Assembly: GCA_002399735.1 (NCBI GenBank)
Contig: DHEF01000053.1
Span: 1 to 64,000 of the forward strand
Direction: 5' to 3'
DNA: 64,000 nucleotides
Origin: Chitinophagaceae bacterium UBA4857
GTDB lineage: Bacteria > Bacteroidota > Bacteroidia > Chitinophagales > Chitinophagaceae
The notes beneath the pieces were generated by a model. It searched no databases and was not told the origin of the DNA. It saw nothing but the letters and a program-made list of their open reading frames with translations. The position numbers and the translations under genes are program-made. Each line of letters begins with the position of its first letter. Position 1 is the stretch's first letter. Shown here piece after piece: positions 1 through 8,307 of this stretch.

Positions 1-162
1 CTCATTAGCTAAATGACATTGTCAGGCAGCCCGTCAGCGGTATATTCTTAATAATGTGAACATATATCGAAAAATATCAGGAGAAATGAAATTTTATGAA
101 GATGCGAAAACCTGCCTAAAGCCATTACCATGCAGGTTGCCAAAAAAATGTCATTGGAAATA
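1..162. other. Edge region without a gene
   Basis: All six frames are closed close to the window edge by stops within the first few dozen bases, so no gene enters from the left. I see no tRNA, terminator or recognised repeat here. Confidence 0.5.
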
Positions 163-1179
163 TCATTTTAAAGTCCACTCAACAAAACTATTCATAACCT
201 CTTTCCAATGTGGTTTATCGTAGTTTGTTTTTCCATTTTCTGAGACTTCAAAAAAGTTATGTTCTAAATTTAAGTATCGTTTATAAGTAAGGTAGTTGTT
301 TTGTTTTCTAATAAAATACAAAGGAACTAAATCGCACAAATCACTTGTAATATCATTAGTGCCATAAGCTAAATATATTGGCTTTGGAATTTTTAACCAA
401 TCATCTATTAACGGTTCTGAAAATGATTTCCACGCAATCAAATTTGGACTTGTTTTTAATTTTTCCGAATCATTAGCATCCCGCATGGTTTGATATTCTT
501 TTTCAATTTCTTTTTCAGCATCTTCCCACGAAATTTCATTATTTTCAGCTTGTTTCCTATAATGCCTAATATATTGATCAATTCTTCCAAAGGGGTTAGC
601 TCCCAATAGGCCTAATTTCGTAACAGGTTTATAATTCTTTGCAATTTTAGTCGCCACTTTTGAGCCCTGTGAATGTCCTGCAACAATAAGTTTTGAATTG
701 TCAACCCAGGGCTGTTTTCGTAGAAATTTCAGAACTTTTATTGCTCTTTGAGTATAGTTTTCTAAATAGTCTGCCTTTAGAAATTCTTCTGTTGGCACAT
801 TTTTATTTTCAGAATTGCCAACATACCAAAAGGATTCATTTATTTGATTTTCATCAGCAACCAAAGGTGTTTTAGGCATTGAAATAATAACTAAATGATA
901 ATTTCTGATAATATTTTGAATGTCAAAATTTGTAATACCTCCGCCAATTAGCCAGATTCCGTCCTTCGGCTTTATATAAAGTGGGTAGGGAAGGGAGCCT
1001 TGACACCAAAGAAATATTGGTTTTTTAATTTCAAGTTTCGTATCAAAAACTATAAAATCAATATTGTCCTTTTTGTTTTTTAATTGGAAGCTAGTAGATT
1101 CATTGTTTATTATATTTCCCTTTTGTGCAAAAGTGAAATTTGAAATCAGAAAAAGTAGTAAAAGGAGTTTTAGTCTCAT
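163..1179 (-). CDS. Secreted alpha/beta hydrolase
   Basis: Probable exported hydrolase of 338 aa, substrate unknown. Residues 1-19 form a Sec signal peptide ending in FTFAQ. The nucleophile elbow GHSQGS puts the catalytic Ser at 170. Asp276 (in YGTND) and His307 (in LEHNFF) fit the rest of an alpha/beta-hydrolase triad. The fold resembles prolyl oligopeptidase-like or dienelactone hydrolase-like proteins, but the family cannot be pinned down by eye. The coding sequence looks more AT-rich, with more AAA and ATT codons, than housekeeping neighbours, which could mean recent acquisition. No operon partner; the next gene starts 54 bp away on the same strand. Confidence 0.75.
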   Translation of the reverse strand: MRLKLLLLLFLISNFTFAQKGNIINNESTSFQLKNKKDNIDFIVFDTKLEIKKPIFLWCQGSLPYPLYIKPKDGIWLIGGGITNFDIQNIIRNYHLVIISMPKTPLVADENQINESFWYVGNSENKNVPTEEFLKADYLENYTQRAIKVLKFLRKQPWVDNSKLIVAGHSQGSKVATKIAKNYKPVTKLGLLGANPFGRIDQYIRHYRKQAENNEISWEDAEKEIEKEYQTMRDANDSEKLKTSPNLIAWKSFSEPLIDDWLKIPKPIYLAYGTNDITSDLCDLVPLYFIRKQNNYLTYKRYLNLEHNFFEVSENGKTNYDKPHWKEVMNSFVEWTLK

Positions 1180-1233
1180 TTAATATGTGGTTTTAATGTT
1201 ACTGTGCAACGATTATGCAGGTATAAAAAGCTA

Positions 1234-1623
1234 TTAGTTTACTTGTTGTGTACTAACCGACCAATGGTTACCGGCTAAATCATAAAACGAACCGCGGGTA
1301 TCAGGATCGCCGCCTTGGTTTACGGGTTCGCTAATGGCAATGCAGCCGTTTGCAATAGCTAATTTGTAAGTAGTAAAAACATCAGGCACGTATAAATGTA
1401 ACATGGTTTTATGGGCAGGATAATCATTGGTACTATCACTTATCATAATCACCGAATCTTCTATCAATAATTCAATATGCATGATTTTGTCATTTGGTTG
1501 ATCGAAACGGCGTAAAATAGTAGCATTAAAAATAGTAGTAAGTTGGTTAACTAATGCCTGTGCATCATCAACAATTAAATAGGGCGAAAGTGAATTGTAG
1601 TTTTGAGGTTTGTATGTAGTCAT
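1234..1623 (-). CDS. VOC family protein (PhnB/glyoxalase-like)
   Basis: Small cytoplasmic protein of 129 aa with the beta-alpha-beta-beta-beta pattern of the vicinal oxygen chelate fold. It starts with YLIVDDAQALVNQL, has the central IMHIELLIEDSVIMISD segment typical of PhnB-like proteins, and ends in FYDLAGNHWSV. Relatives include 3-demethylubiquinone methyltransferase-like and bleomycin-resistance-like proteins, so no reaction can be assigned. ATG start. Same strand as the upstream hydrolase gene, which is an independent-looking unit. Confidence 0.8.
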   Translation of the reverse strand: MTTYKPQNYNSLSPYLIVDDAQALVNQLTTIFNATILRRFDQPNDKIMHIELLIEDSVIMISDSTNDYPAHKTMLHLYVPDVFTTYKLAIANGCIAISEPVNQGGDPDTRGSFYDLAGNHWSVSTQQVN

Positions 1624-1718
1624 TACATAAACATTTTAAGGTTGATAGTTTAAAGTTACTGTGTAAGTAAATTTTTTAGCCTTACTGTAACCAATTTTAG
1701 TGCTATGGTGTTTAACTG

Positions 1719-1852
1719 TTGCATAAAGTTATAAAGAGGAGGGGCTGCCCGATTGCAACGGAAAGCCCGCAGGCCCGACGCAGGAAGGGCCGAGGACTTG
1801 GAGTGAAAAGCGGGAACTGCTGCTGACCGGAGTTACTACTGCTGACAGCCCC
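1719..1852 (+). repeat. R2 structured intergenic element, copy A
   Basis: Starts with a GTTGCATAAAGTTATAAAGA-type leader shared with copy C, then GGGGCTG at 1741, and ends GCTGACAGCCCC at 1852. Internal nested stems: CCCGC 1766-1770 with GCGGG 1810-1814, and GGCCC 1772-1776 with GGGCC 1787-1791. The tail TGACCGGAGTTACTA at 1824-1838 is shared with copies B and D. It ends 14 bp before the promoter of the next gene. Confidence 0.75.
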
Positions 1853-1866
1853 TGATAAAAAATGTG

Positions 1867-1899
1867 TTTGGTAACTAGTGTAACATTTTTCTAACTTTA
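1867..1899 (+). promoter_or_regulatory. Bacteroidota-type promoter for the DUF2807 gene
   Basis: TTTG at 1867-1870 followed after 21 bases by TAACTTTA at 1892-1899, a near match to the TTTG/TAnnTTTG primary sigma promoter of Bacteroidota. The predicted transcript begins about 30 bases before the ATG at 1936. Confidence 0.5.
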
Positions 1900-1935
1900 C
1901 AGGAACTATATTTTAAACGGTTTAATATTTATACC

Positions 1936-2658
1936 ATGCGTTATGTTTTTTTAGCCTTCTTTGCTGCTTTAGTTTTTACTTCTTGCGGATTAATTGACCA
2001 CAATACCGTACAGGGGAGTGGCAACCGAATTACTGATGTAAGAACAGTGGGCAGTTTTGATGAAATTGATGTAAGCGGTGGTATAGAAGTACGGTTAAAA
2101 GTTAATGGTACCCACAGTGTACAAGTTGAAGGCGATGATAACCTGGTAGGTTTAATTGAGGTATCGGTTAATAATAACGAACTAAAAATTAAACAGCAGG
2201 ATAATACATCTATAAGTTCTAAAGAAAGACTAATTGTATATGTAACGGCACCATCAATAAAAAAGTTTGATTTATCAGGTGCTACAAAAATTATTGGTGA
2301 AGGTCAGTTTGTGGCTACTAATCAAATGGATATTGATTTAAGCGGTGCATCACAAATTGAAGTATCGGTTAAAGCACCTGTTGTAAATGTACAGGCAAGC
2401 GGTGCATCAACAGCTACAGTAGCCGGCGAAACCCGTAACCTAAATGTGGATGGTGATGGCGCTTCTAAAATAAAAGCGTATGAACTACTTGCGGAAAACA
2501 CTACCGTAGATTTATCTGGAGCATCACATGCAGAAGTACATGCGAGTGTGAGCATTAAAGCCGATGCCAGTGGTGCCAGCCATGTAAAATACAAAGGCGG
2601 TGCTACTGATGTAAAACAAGAAGCAAGCGGTGCAGGAAGTGTGAAGAAAGCGGATTAA
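1936..2658 (+). CDS. DUF2807 (head GIN domain) lipoprotein
   Basis: Lipoprotein of 240 aa anchored through Cys17 (lipobox FTSC). The mature part matches the DUF2807 or 'putative auto-transporter adhesin, head GIN domain' family: it opens with FDEIDVSGGIEVRLKV and continues with repeated short strands of the type DLSGAS, a pattern expected for a right-handed beta-helix. Its role is not known; family members are abundant in the Bacteroidota envelope. Gly/Ala/Ser content rises toward the C terminus, where SGAS repeats every 15-25 residues. It has its own promoter and lies just downstream of R2 copy A. Confidence 0.85.
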   Translation: MRYVFLAFFAALVFTSCGLIDHNTVQGSGNRITDVRTVGSFDEIDVSGGIEVRLKVNGTHSVQVEGDDNLVGLIEVSVNNNELKIKQQDNTSISSKERLIVYVTAPSIKKFDLSGATKIIGEGQFVATNQMDIDLSGASQIEVSVKAPVVNVQASGASTATVAGETRNLNVDGDGASKIKAYELLAENTTVDLSGASHAEVHASVSIKADASGASHVKYKGGATDVKQEASGAGSVKKAD

Positions 2659-2803
2659 AGAATGCTGAAAGCATAAAGCTGAAAGCTGAATGCAAAAGCC
2701 TCTAAATGTACAGAGCGAAAGCTTTGCCAACTAAAAGACCAGGTGTTGAGCTTTAAGCATTAAGCTTTAGGCTCAACAACCCATTAAACCAAACCTTATC
2801 TAT
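2659..2803. repeat. Degenerate low-complexity spacer (GAAAGC/TTAAGC type)
   Basis: The spacer is built from drifting short words: GCTGAAAGCATAAAGCTGAAAG on one side and GCTTTAAGCATTAAGCTTTAGG on the other, which are partly complementary. Similar words recur near 20395, 59593 and 60080. No gene is supported here. Confidence 0.45.
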
Positions 2804-4165
2804 ATGAGCTCTCGCAGGCAGTTTATTAAAACGTCGGTGTTAGCCGGCGCCGGTGTATTTGTGGCAACATCGGGCTTTAGCAATGTTTTTATAACACGCA
2901 AACCTAAAGTAATTATTATTGGTGCCGGTTTTGCTGGTCTTGCGGCCGCAAATTATTTACACAAAAAGAAAATAGATTTTGTAATACTGGAAGCCCGGAA
3001 CCGCATTAGTGGCCGGGTTTTTTCGCATACTTTGCCGGATAGTGATGGACTGGTAGTAGAACTTGGTGCAGAATGGGTAGGTGCATCGCATGAAAGGGTA
3101 CAAAACCTTTGTAACGATTTTAATTTAATGCTTGATGATAACCGCTTTGAAAGTGATTTAATTTATACCGGCAAACATTACAAAACCGGTGAATGGGATT
3201 ACAGCGAAAAATGGAAACAAAAATTTGCATCTATTATTAAAAACTACGAACACCTTACACAAGCCGATAAACTACGACTGGACAAAATGGATTGGTGGCG
3301 CTTTTTAGTAAACAATGGTTGCGAGGGGCGTGATTTAGATATTAGAGAATTATTGGACAGTACAGATTTTGGCGAGAGTATCCGCCACGTTTCCGCTTTT
3401 GCAGCATTGGCCGAATATGCGGAGAGCAGCGAGAAAAACGAAATGGATTTTAAAATAAAAGGCGGCAATAGTTTACTGGCACATAAAATTGCCGATAAAA
3501 TTGGCCAGGATAAAATTTTACTGGAACATGCTGTAAGCAAAGTAGTACAAACAAAAACCGGCGTTACTGTTTATTGTGAAAATGGCAAACAATTTACGGC
3601 CGATAAAATTATTTGTACTGCACCAACTTTTGCCGTAAAAAAAATAAACTGGCAACCGGGTTTACCTCCCGATCAGGTAAATGCGTTAAACGAGTTGCAA
3701 TATGCCCGCATTAATAAAAACCCATTGTTGTTCAACGAAAAGTTTTGGCAGCGAGATAATTTTGATATGGTGACAGACCAAACACTACATTATTTTTATC
3801 ATGCTACAAAAAATCAACAGAATAAAAAAGGGGTGTTACTCTCTTATACCATTGGAGATAAAGCAGCAGTGGTAGCCAACCAAAGCGATGCATGGCGCAT
3901 ACAAACCATACAACAAACCTTACAGCCATTTTTTGGTGATGTGCAAAAAATGTTACAAGGGCAAACAAACTACTATTGGGGACAGGATAAATACACGCAA
4001 GGAGCTTATGCTTTGTACGGAGTAGGGCAATGGTTTAAGTTAATGCCAATTTTAAAACGTTCGCATATACACACGCATTTTGCCGGCGAGCATCTGGCCG
4101 ATTGGCAGGGCTTTATGGAAGGTGCTATTAATACGGGTGAAGAAGCGGCGGGGAAAATTAGCTGA
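2804..4165 (+). CDS. Tat-exported flavin monoamine oxidase family protein
   Basis: FAD-dependent amine oxidase-like protein of 453 aa. The N terminus SSRRQFIK followed by a hydrophobic Ala/Gly/Val stretch looks like a twin-arginine signal, so it is probably exported folded with bound FAD. The dinucleotide motif GAGFAG (Gly40, 42, 45) is followed by the ILEARNRISGR segment at 61-71, the GxGxxG and E-A-R-x-R-x-G-G-R region of monoamine oxidases. The C-terminal HFAGEHLADW...EGAI is the second FAD-contact motif of the family. The amine substrate cannot be read from sequence. A tatA gene lies at 19.9 kb. Convergent with pbpC. Confidence 0.85.
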   Translation: MSSRRQFIKTSVLAGAGVFVATSGFSNVFITRKPKVIIIGAGFAGLAAANYLHKKKIDFVILEARNRISGRVFSHTLPDSDGLVVELGAEWVGASHERVQNLCNDFNLMLDDNRFESDLIYTGKHYKTGEWDYSEKWKQKFASIIKNYEHLTQADKLRLDKMDWWRFLVNNGCEGRDLDIRELLDSTDFGESIRHVSAFAALAEYAESSEKNEMDFKIKGGNSLLAHKIADKIGQDKILLEHAVSKVVQTKTGVTVYCENGKQFTADKIICTAPTFAVKKINWQPGLPPDQVNALNELQYARINKNPLLFNEKFWQRDNFDMVTDQTLHYFYHATKNQQNKKGVLLSYTIGDKAAVVANQSDAWRIQTIQQTLQPFFGDVQKMLQGQTNYYWGQDKYTQGAYALYGVGQWFKLMPILKRSHIHTHFAGEHLADWQGFMEGAINTGEEAAGKIS

Positions 4166-4290
4166 TTAGTTAATAGTTCATAGATCATGGTTCATAGTTT
4201 GTACAGCTATTAAACACCGGTAATTTTATGCAGAATTTAGTGGTTTATCCATGAACTATCAACTATGATCTATGAACCATTAACTATAAA
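4163..4290. repeat. R4 inverted repeat between convergent genes
   Basis: The left half (GTTAATAGTTCATAGATCAT from about 4170) is nearly the reverse complement of the right half (about 4251-4287, ATGATCTATGAACCATTAAC). Together they can fold into a long imperfect hairpin across the gap between the amine oxidase and pbpC stops. It could terminate both transcripts, although it lacks a GC-rich stem. Related words occur near 31505, 49420 and 60050. Confidence 0.55.
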
Positions 4291-6605
4291 TCCACAAACT
4301 TCACATTTATCCTTATATCCCTATTTCGTCCTTTGTCATCGGTGCAGCTAATTTTATTACTGCCTTCTTCGGGCATAAAGAACTGTTTTTCGTTGGCTAA
4401 AGCCGATTTAAAGAACTTGTTGTTTACATACCAGTAAACCATGGTAACATCATTGGCTGTTTTGCAGGATAATTGCAAAGGTTCCGGATGTTTTTTGCTG
4501 ATTAAATATTCTGTACCACTAACCGGTGATTGAATAACCGGTGCACTGCCTTTAAAAATCATTTCACATTCCGGATTGTGCGGTGGTATTTTATCGTAGG
4601 TAAGTTTGTTTTCTTCGTACCAGGCAATCATATCGGGCTCGGCGTGTTTAAACATTTTTTTCTTATAACCGCTTTCCGGTATGCATGCTTTACAGTACGA
4701 TATTTTTTCATCCACACTCACCGCTACTTCTCGTAAATGATCGCAGGTTTTTGTAGATGAAATAAGTGGTACAAAATAATCGGTAATTACATTGGTACAA
4801 TTGGCCGAAGGCGTTAAGCCCGTTTCGCTACATATGGTTCTAAAATCAATATCGGCCGGCGGACTAAACCATTCCTTATCATTATTATAATCAATCGTAT
4901 TAAAAATTTTAAACAGCAGCGGTGTGGCAACTCCCGATCCATTTAAATCGGCAGCACCCACCCCTGAAAAGTTACCTACCCAAACACCAATGGTGTAATG
5001 GGTGTTGTAACCAATGCTCCAAGCATCGCGGCGGCCATAACTGGTGCCGGTTTTCCAGGCAATTTTAGGCATACGTTCAGTGGCGGTCCAGTTTAACGGA
5101 AAGTCAGGTCGGTTAACTTTTGATAAAATTTCGTTTACCATAAAGTTAGCAGCCGTACTTAAAATACGGGTCTTGGTTTGTACCGAATCTCGTTGCAAAA
5201 AACTGGGTTTTATATACAAGCCGTCATTGGCAAATATGGAAAACTGTCCGGTTAACTCTTCTAACGATGTACCACAACCTCCCAATATTAAGGATAAACC
5301 TAACTTGCGCTGATCCTTTTGAATTTGTTTAAAGTTGCACAACACCAAGGTTTGAATAAACTTTTCGTGTGTTAGTTTTTGCAAGCTTTTTACTGCCGGA
5401 ATATTTAAAGATTGTTCCAATGCATATTCCACCGTTACCTTGCCATGAAATTTTTTATCATAGTTTTCCGGTGCATAACCATCATACATAATGGGTACAT
5501 CGGTTAAAGTTGTTTTGGGTGTAAGTAAACCTTCGTCAAAACAAACGCCGTATAACAAAGGTTTTAAGGTACTGCCTGGTTGCCGTATGGCTTTAATGCC
5601 GTTAACCTGACCACCATCCAGACTATCATAAAAGTTTGACGAACCTACATAACTAATAATTTTATGCGTACGATTATCAACAATAACCACCGCCGCATTT
5701 TTTATATTACGCAATCGTTGGGTTCGTATATAATCTTCCACCAGTTTTTCGGTTTTCAACTGAGTGTTTAAATCAATCGTAGTCTCCACCAACGGTGTAT
5801 TACTATTACGGTAAATATTTGCCAAGTGCGGTGCATAGCGTGGTACTTGTCCACGTTGCGCATCCAAAGGTTCGGCTAAAGCATCAGCAATTTCTTTTTC
5901 GGTAAAAATATTTTCATCTGCAAATTGTTGCAGCCAGCGGTTACGTTCGGTAACAATGCGGTCGTTATTACGGCCAATAACCAACGATGATGGCCTATTA
6001 GGTATAATACTCAATGCAGTAATTTCTGCCAACGATAAATGGTCCGGATTTTTTTTAAAGTACAGTAACGAAGCCGCTTTCACGCCCTCAATATTACCAC
6101 CATACGGCACCAGGTTTAAGTATAGTTGCAAAATTTCGTTTTTGCTATACTTAAGTTCTAACTGTAAAGCCCTGAAACTTTCAATAATCTTACTTAAAAA
6201 ATTACGTGGTCTAGGTTCCAGTGCTCTGGCTACCTGCATGGTAATGGTACTGGCACCGCTGGTGCGTTTAAAACGGATAATGTTTTTAAAAAATGCCCGG
6301 ATAACCGCACCGGCATTAATACCGGGGTGCGAATAAAAATATTTATCTTCCTTAGCAATAATTGTTTTACGCAACAGCGGCGATATTTCGTCCAGCTCCG
6401 TTTTCATGCGCCATTTTTCATCTGGTGTTAAAAACGCATGAATAGTTTCGCCTTTGTTATCGGTAATTACGGTGGAGTACGCTATTTTATCCGGCACTGG
6501 AAAAATCCAGTTCAATATAAAAAAAAGCACCACCATGCTTAACAATGCAATGCCTGTCTGCTTTAAGCGTCGTAAAACTGTTTTTCTGGTTATCTTAATT
6601 TTCAA
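4284..6605 (-). CDS. pbpC: Penicillin-binding protein 1C
   Basis: Bifunctional peptidoglycan synthase of 773 aa, anchored in the inner membrane by residues ~14-34. The GT51 glycosyltransferase domain spans ~57-225, with catalytic Glu86 in KEDKYFYSHPG and SGASTITMQVAR at 116-127. The transpeptidase domain has S345-T-L-K348, S399-L-N401 and K518-T-G-T. The last ~90 residues form the BiPBP_C domain that marks the 1C type. The start appears to be TTG at 6605, since the next Met lies within the transmembrane helix. In other Gram-negatives pbpC neighbours the alpha-2-macroglobulin gene yfhM; here that homologue is at 8308, divergent and separated by a nuclease gene. Confidence 0.93.
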   Translation of the reverse strand: MKIKITRKTVLRRLKQTGIALLSMVVLFFILNWIFPVPDKIAYSTVITDNKGETIHAFLTPDEKWRMKTELDEISPLLRKTIIAKEDKYFYSHPGINAGAVIRAFFKNIIRFKRTSGASTITMQVARALEPRPRNFLSKIIESFRALQLELKYSKNEILQLYLNLVPYGGNIEGVKAASLLYFKKNPDHLSLAEITALSIIPNRPSSLVIGRNNDRIVTERNRWLQQFADENIFTEKEIADALAEPLDAQRGQVPRYAPHLANIYRNSNTPLVETTIDLNTQLKTEKLVEDYIRTQRLRNIKNAAVVIVDNRTHKIISYVGSSNFYDSLDGGQVNGIKAIRQPGSTLKPLLYGVCFDEGLLTPKTTLTDVPIMYDGYAPENYDKKFHGKVTVEYALEQSLNIPAVKSLQKLTHEKFIQTLVLCNFKQIQKDQRKLGLSLILGGCGTSLEELTGQFSIFANDGLYIKPSFLQRDSVQTKTRILSTAANFMVNEILSKVNRPDFPLNWTATERMPKIAWKTGTSYGRRDAWSIGYNTHYTIGVWVGNFSGVGAADLNGSGVATPLLFKIFNTIDYNNDKEWFSPPADIDFRTICSETGLTPSANCTNVITDYFVPLISSTKTCDHLREVAVSVDEKISYCKACIPESGYKKKMFKHAEPDMIAWYEENKLTYDKIPPHNPECEMIFKGSAPVIQSPVSGTEYLISKKHPEPLQLSCKTANDVTMVYWYVNNKFFKSALANEKQFFMPEEGSNKISCTDDKGRNRDIRINVKFVDL

Positions 6606-6621
6606 TGTTGTTATTTATGGT

Positions 6622-6700
6622 ATCGGCTGTAGTACTACTATCATCGTCTGTTGCGTCGCACTCTTCATCGTTCTGTAATGCTATTGGGCATTGTGCAGGT
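6622..6700 (-). repeat. R1 intergenic element, copy a
   Basis: Reads ATCGGCTGTAGTACTACTAT through the core TTGCGTCGCACTCTTC (6651-6666) to CTATTGGGCATTGTGCAGGT. It is nearly the reverse complement of copy b at 8131-8229. The two flank the yhcG gene in inverted orientation. Confidence 0.85.
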
Positions 6701-6740
6701 GCCCTGCGTTTAATGAAAGACTGATTCGCTTATTTTTAAA

Positions 6741-7745
6741 TTACTTTCCATCTTCGTTATCCAGCTCAAGTTTAACTCGGTCCTCTTCAATCAACTGTTT
6801 TAATTCGTTTTCATCAGGTAGGTAAAGACGGTATTTGCTGGCAAATAGTTTTTCATTTTCGGAAAGCACCGAATATTTTACAATTGTTTCGTCTTTTTCT
6901 GTACAAAGTATTATGCCAATTGTCGGGTTATCACCTTTCGTTGTTTTCAGGTCATCATACATCCGCACATACATGTCCATTTGGCCGATAGCTTCGTGTG
7001 TAAGCCGATGGGTTTTTAAATCGAGTAATACAAAACATTTCAGGTAATAGTTGTAAAATACAAGGTCAATATAAAAGTCAGAAGTATCAGTAACAATATG
7101 TTGCTGTCGTGCTACAAAAGCGAATCCCTTTCCAAGTTCCATAAGAAACTGTTGCAAGTGTGTAATCAATGCTGTTTCTATTTTGGTTTCAGTTTGTCCT
7201 GTGTTTACAGGCAATTTTAGAAACTCGAAAATATAAGGATCTCTTATAAAGTGAGAAATTTCTGGCTGATCAGTCCGATCTTCAGGTAGTTTTAATAAAC
7301 GTCCTAAGTATTGACTTTTAATATTGCGTTGTAGTGTTCGGGTATTCCAGTTGCCTTCAATAGAATGCGATATATATTGTTGTCTAAGTTCTTGATTTTC
7401 AATACGACTAATGATTCTATAATGTGTCCAACTTAATTCTTGACGCACTGCGTCAAAAATTGGGAAAGCTAAAAAAAACTTCCGCATATTGGTGAGGTTT
7501 GTAAAGTCAAAACCTTGTCCAAATTCTAATGTTAATTGCGATGCAAAATTTTTTAAAACTCCTTTGCCGTATTCGGCACGGATATTTCCATTTTGTTCAT
7601 CTTTAACAATCAACTGGCCAATGTGCCAGTACATTTTAAGCAAAATAGTATTGTTGCTTTTATAAGCAGTTATTCTTGCCTCTTGAATTATACGAGAGAT
7701 AGAATTGTATAAAGATTGAGTTGTATCCTGAGTGCTCTTCGACAT
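6741..7745 (-). CDS. yhcG: YhcG-type PDDEXK nuclease (DUF1016)
   Basis: Cytoplasmic protein of 334 aa of the YhcG/DUF1016 family. The N-terminal helical DUF1016_N region covers ~10-150 (WHIGQLIV..., LSWTHYRIISRI). The C-terminal nuclease-fold domain covers ~165-310, with Asp227 in YIDLVFYN, D242-L-K244 as the DxK variant of the ExK motif, and IGQMDMY at ~253-259. The biological role is not settled; members are often found with mobile or restriction-type DNA. This copy has no restriction-modification partner. It lies between pbpC and the alpha-2-macroglobulin gene and is bracketed by inverted R1 repeats, suggesting it entered a previously adjacent pair. Confidence 0.88.
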   Translation of the reverse strand: MSKSTQDTTQSLYNSISRIIQEARITAYKSNNTILLKMYWHIGQLIVKDEQNGNIRAEYGKGVLKNFASQLTLEFGQGFDFTNLTNMRKFFLAFPIFDAVRQELSWTHYRIISRIENQELRQQYISHSIEGNWNTRTLQRNIKSQYLGRLLKLPEDRTDQPEISHFIRDPYIFEFLKLPVNTGQTETKIETALITHLQQFLMELGKGFAFVARQQHIVTDTSDFYIDLVFYNYYLKCFVLLDLKTHRLTHEAIGQMDMYVRMYDDLKTTKGDNPTIGIILCTEKDETIVKYSVLSENEKLFASKYRLYLPDENELKQLIEEDRVKLELDNEDGK

Positions 7746-8307
7746 TTATATTATGTATTCAGTTGATAGTGGGACTAAGGTCGTTATTTTTAGTATTAAT
7801 CATCATAAAGTATCAGTAGAAATTTAATCTCTTGTTTTTTACAAAAAGTAACTTGATTGTTTGTCACCATTATATAAAATTTTGCAAATGCTTTTGTTGT
7901 AATACAAGGTTTTTGATACCTTAGTTTTTAATTAGACTTTTGAGTATTAATTATTTGTAAAGGCAGTTGATATAAAAGCAAAATAATTTCACTACCACCC
8001 TCTACCGAACCCATGCTTTTATTTAACTGCCATATACCGGGGCATGCTTTAGGGTGTTGCCCAATAGAAAACAATTTGACAATTAGTTAATTTGAAAATT
8101 TGGCAATGAGGTTTTCTGCGAAAATAGGAGACCTGCATAATGCCCAATAGAATTACTGGACGTTGAAGAGTGCGACGCAACCAAACTCCCCTTTAGGGGT
8201 TGGGGGCATAGTAGTAATGCAGCCGGTAAACAAAAAATTATGTAATTAGTAGCAAAAGTGTATCCCTATATTAAGAAAACAAATTCTGCAAAATACAAAC
8301 CAACCAT
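7746..8307. other. 562-bp intergenic region upstream of the alpha-2-macroglobulin gene
   Basis: AT-rich DNA at 7746-8040 shows no gene or obvious structure. The rest holds a diverged fragment with CCAATAG near 8060 and R1 copy b. Promoters of yhcG and the alpha-2-macroglobulin gene should lie here, but I could not place a convincing TAnnTTTG box. Confidence 0.5.
8131..8229 (+). repeat. R1 intergenic element, copy b
   Basis: Reads ACCTGCATAATGCCCAATAG, then the core GAAGAGTGCGACGCAA at 8165-8180, and ends GTAGTAATGCAGCCGGTAA. A CCCCTTTAGGGG palindrome is inserted after the core, recalling the CCCTAAAGGG palindrome in copy j. It is the best-preserved plus-strand copy and gives the consensus. 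Confidence 0.85.

Noticed and set aside
6741..7745. YhcG gene as part of a restriction-modification or defence island
   Set aside because: No methyltransferase, specificity subunit or other defence gene is next to it; the neighbours are cell-wall and envelope genes.
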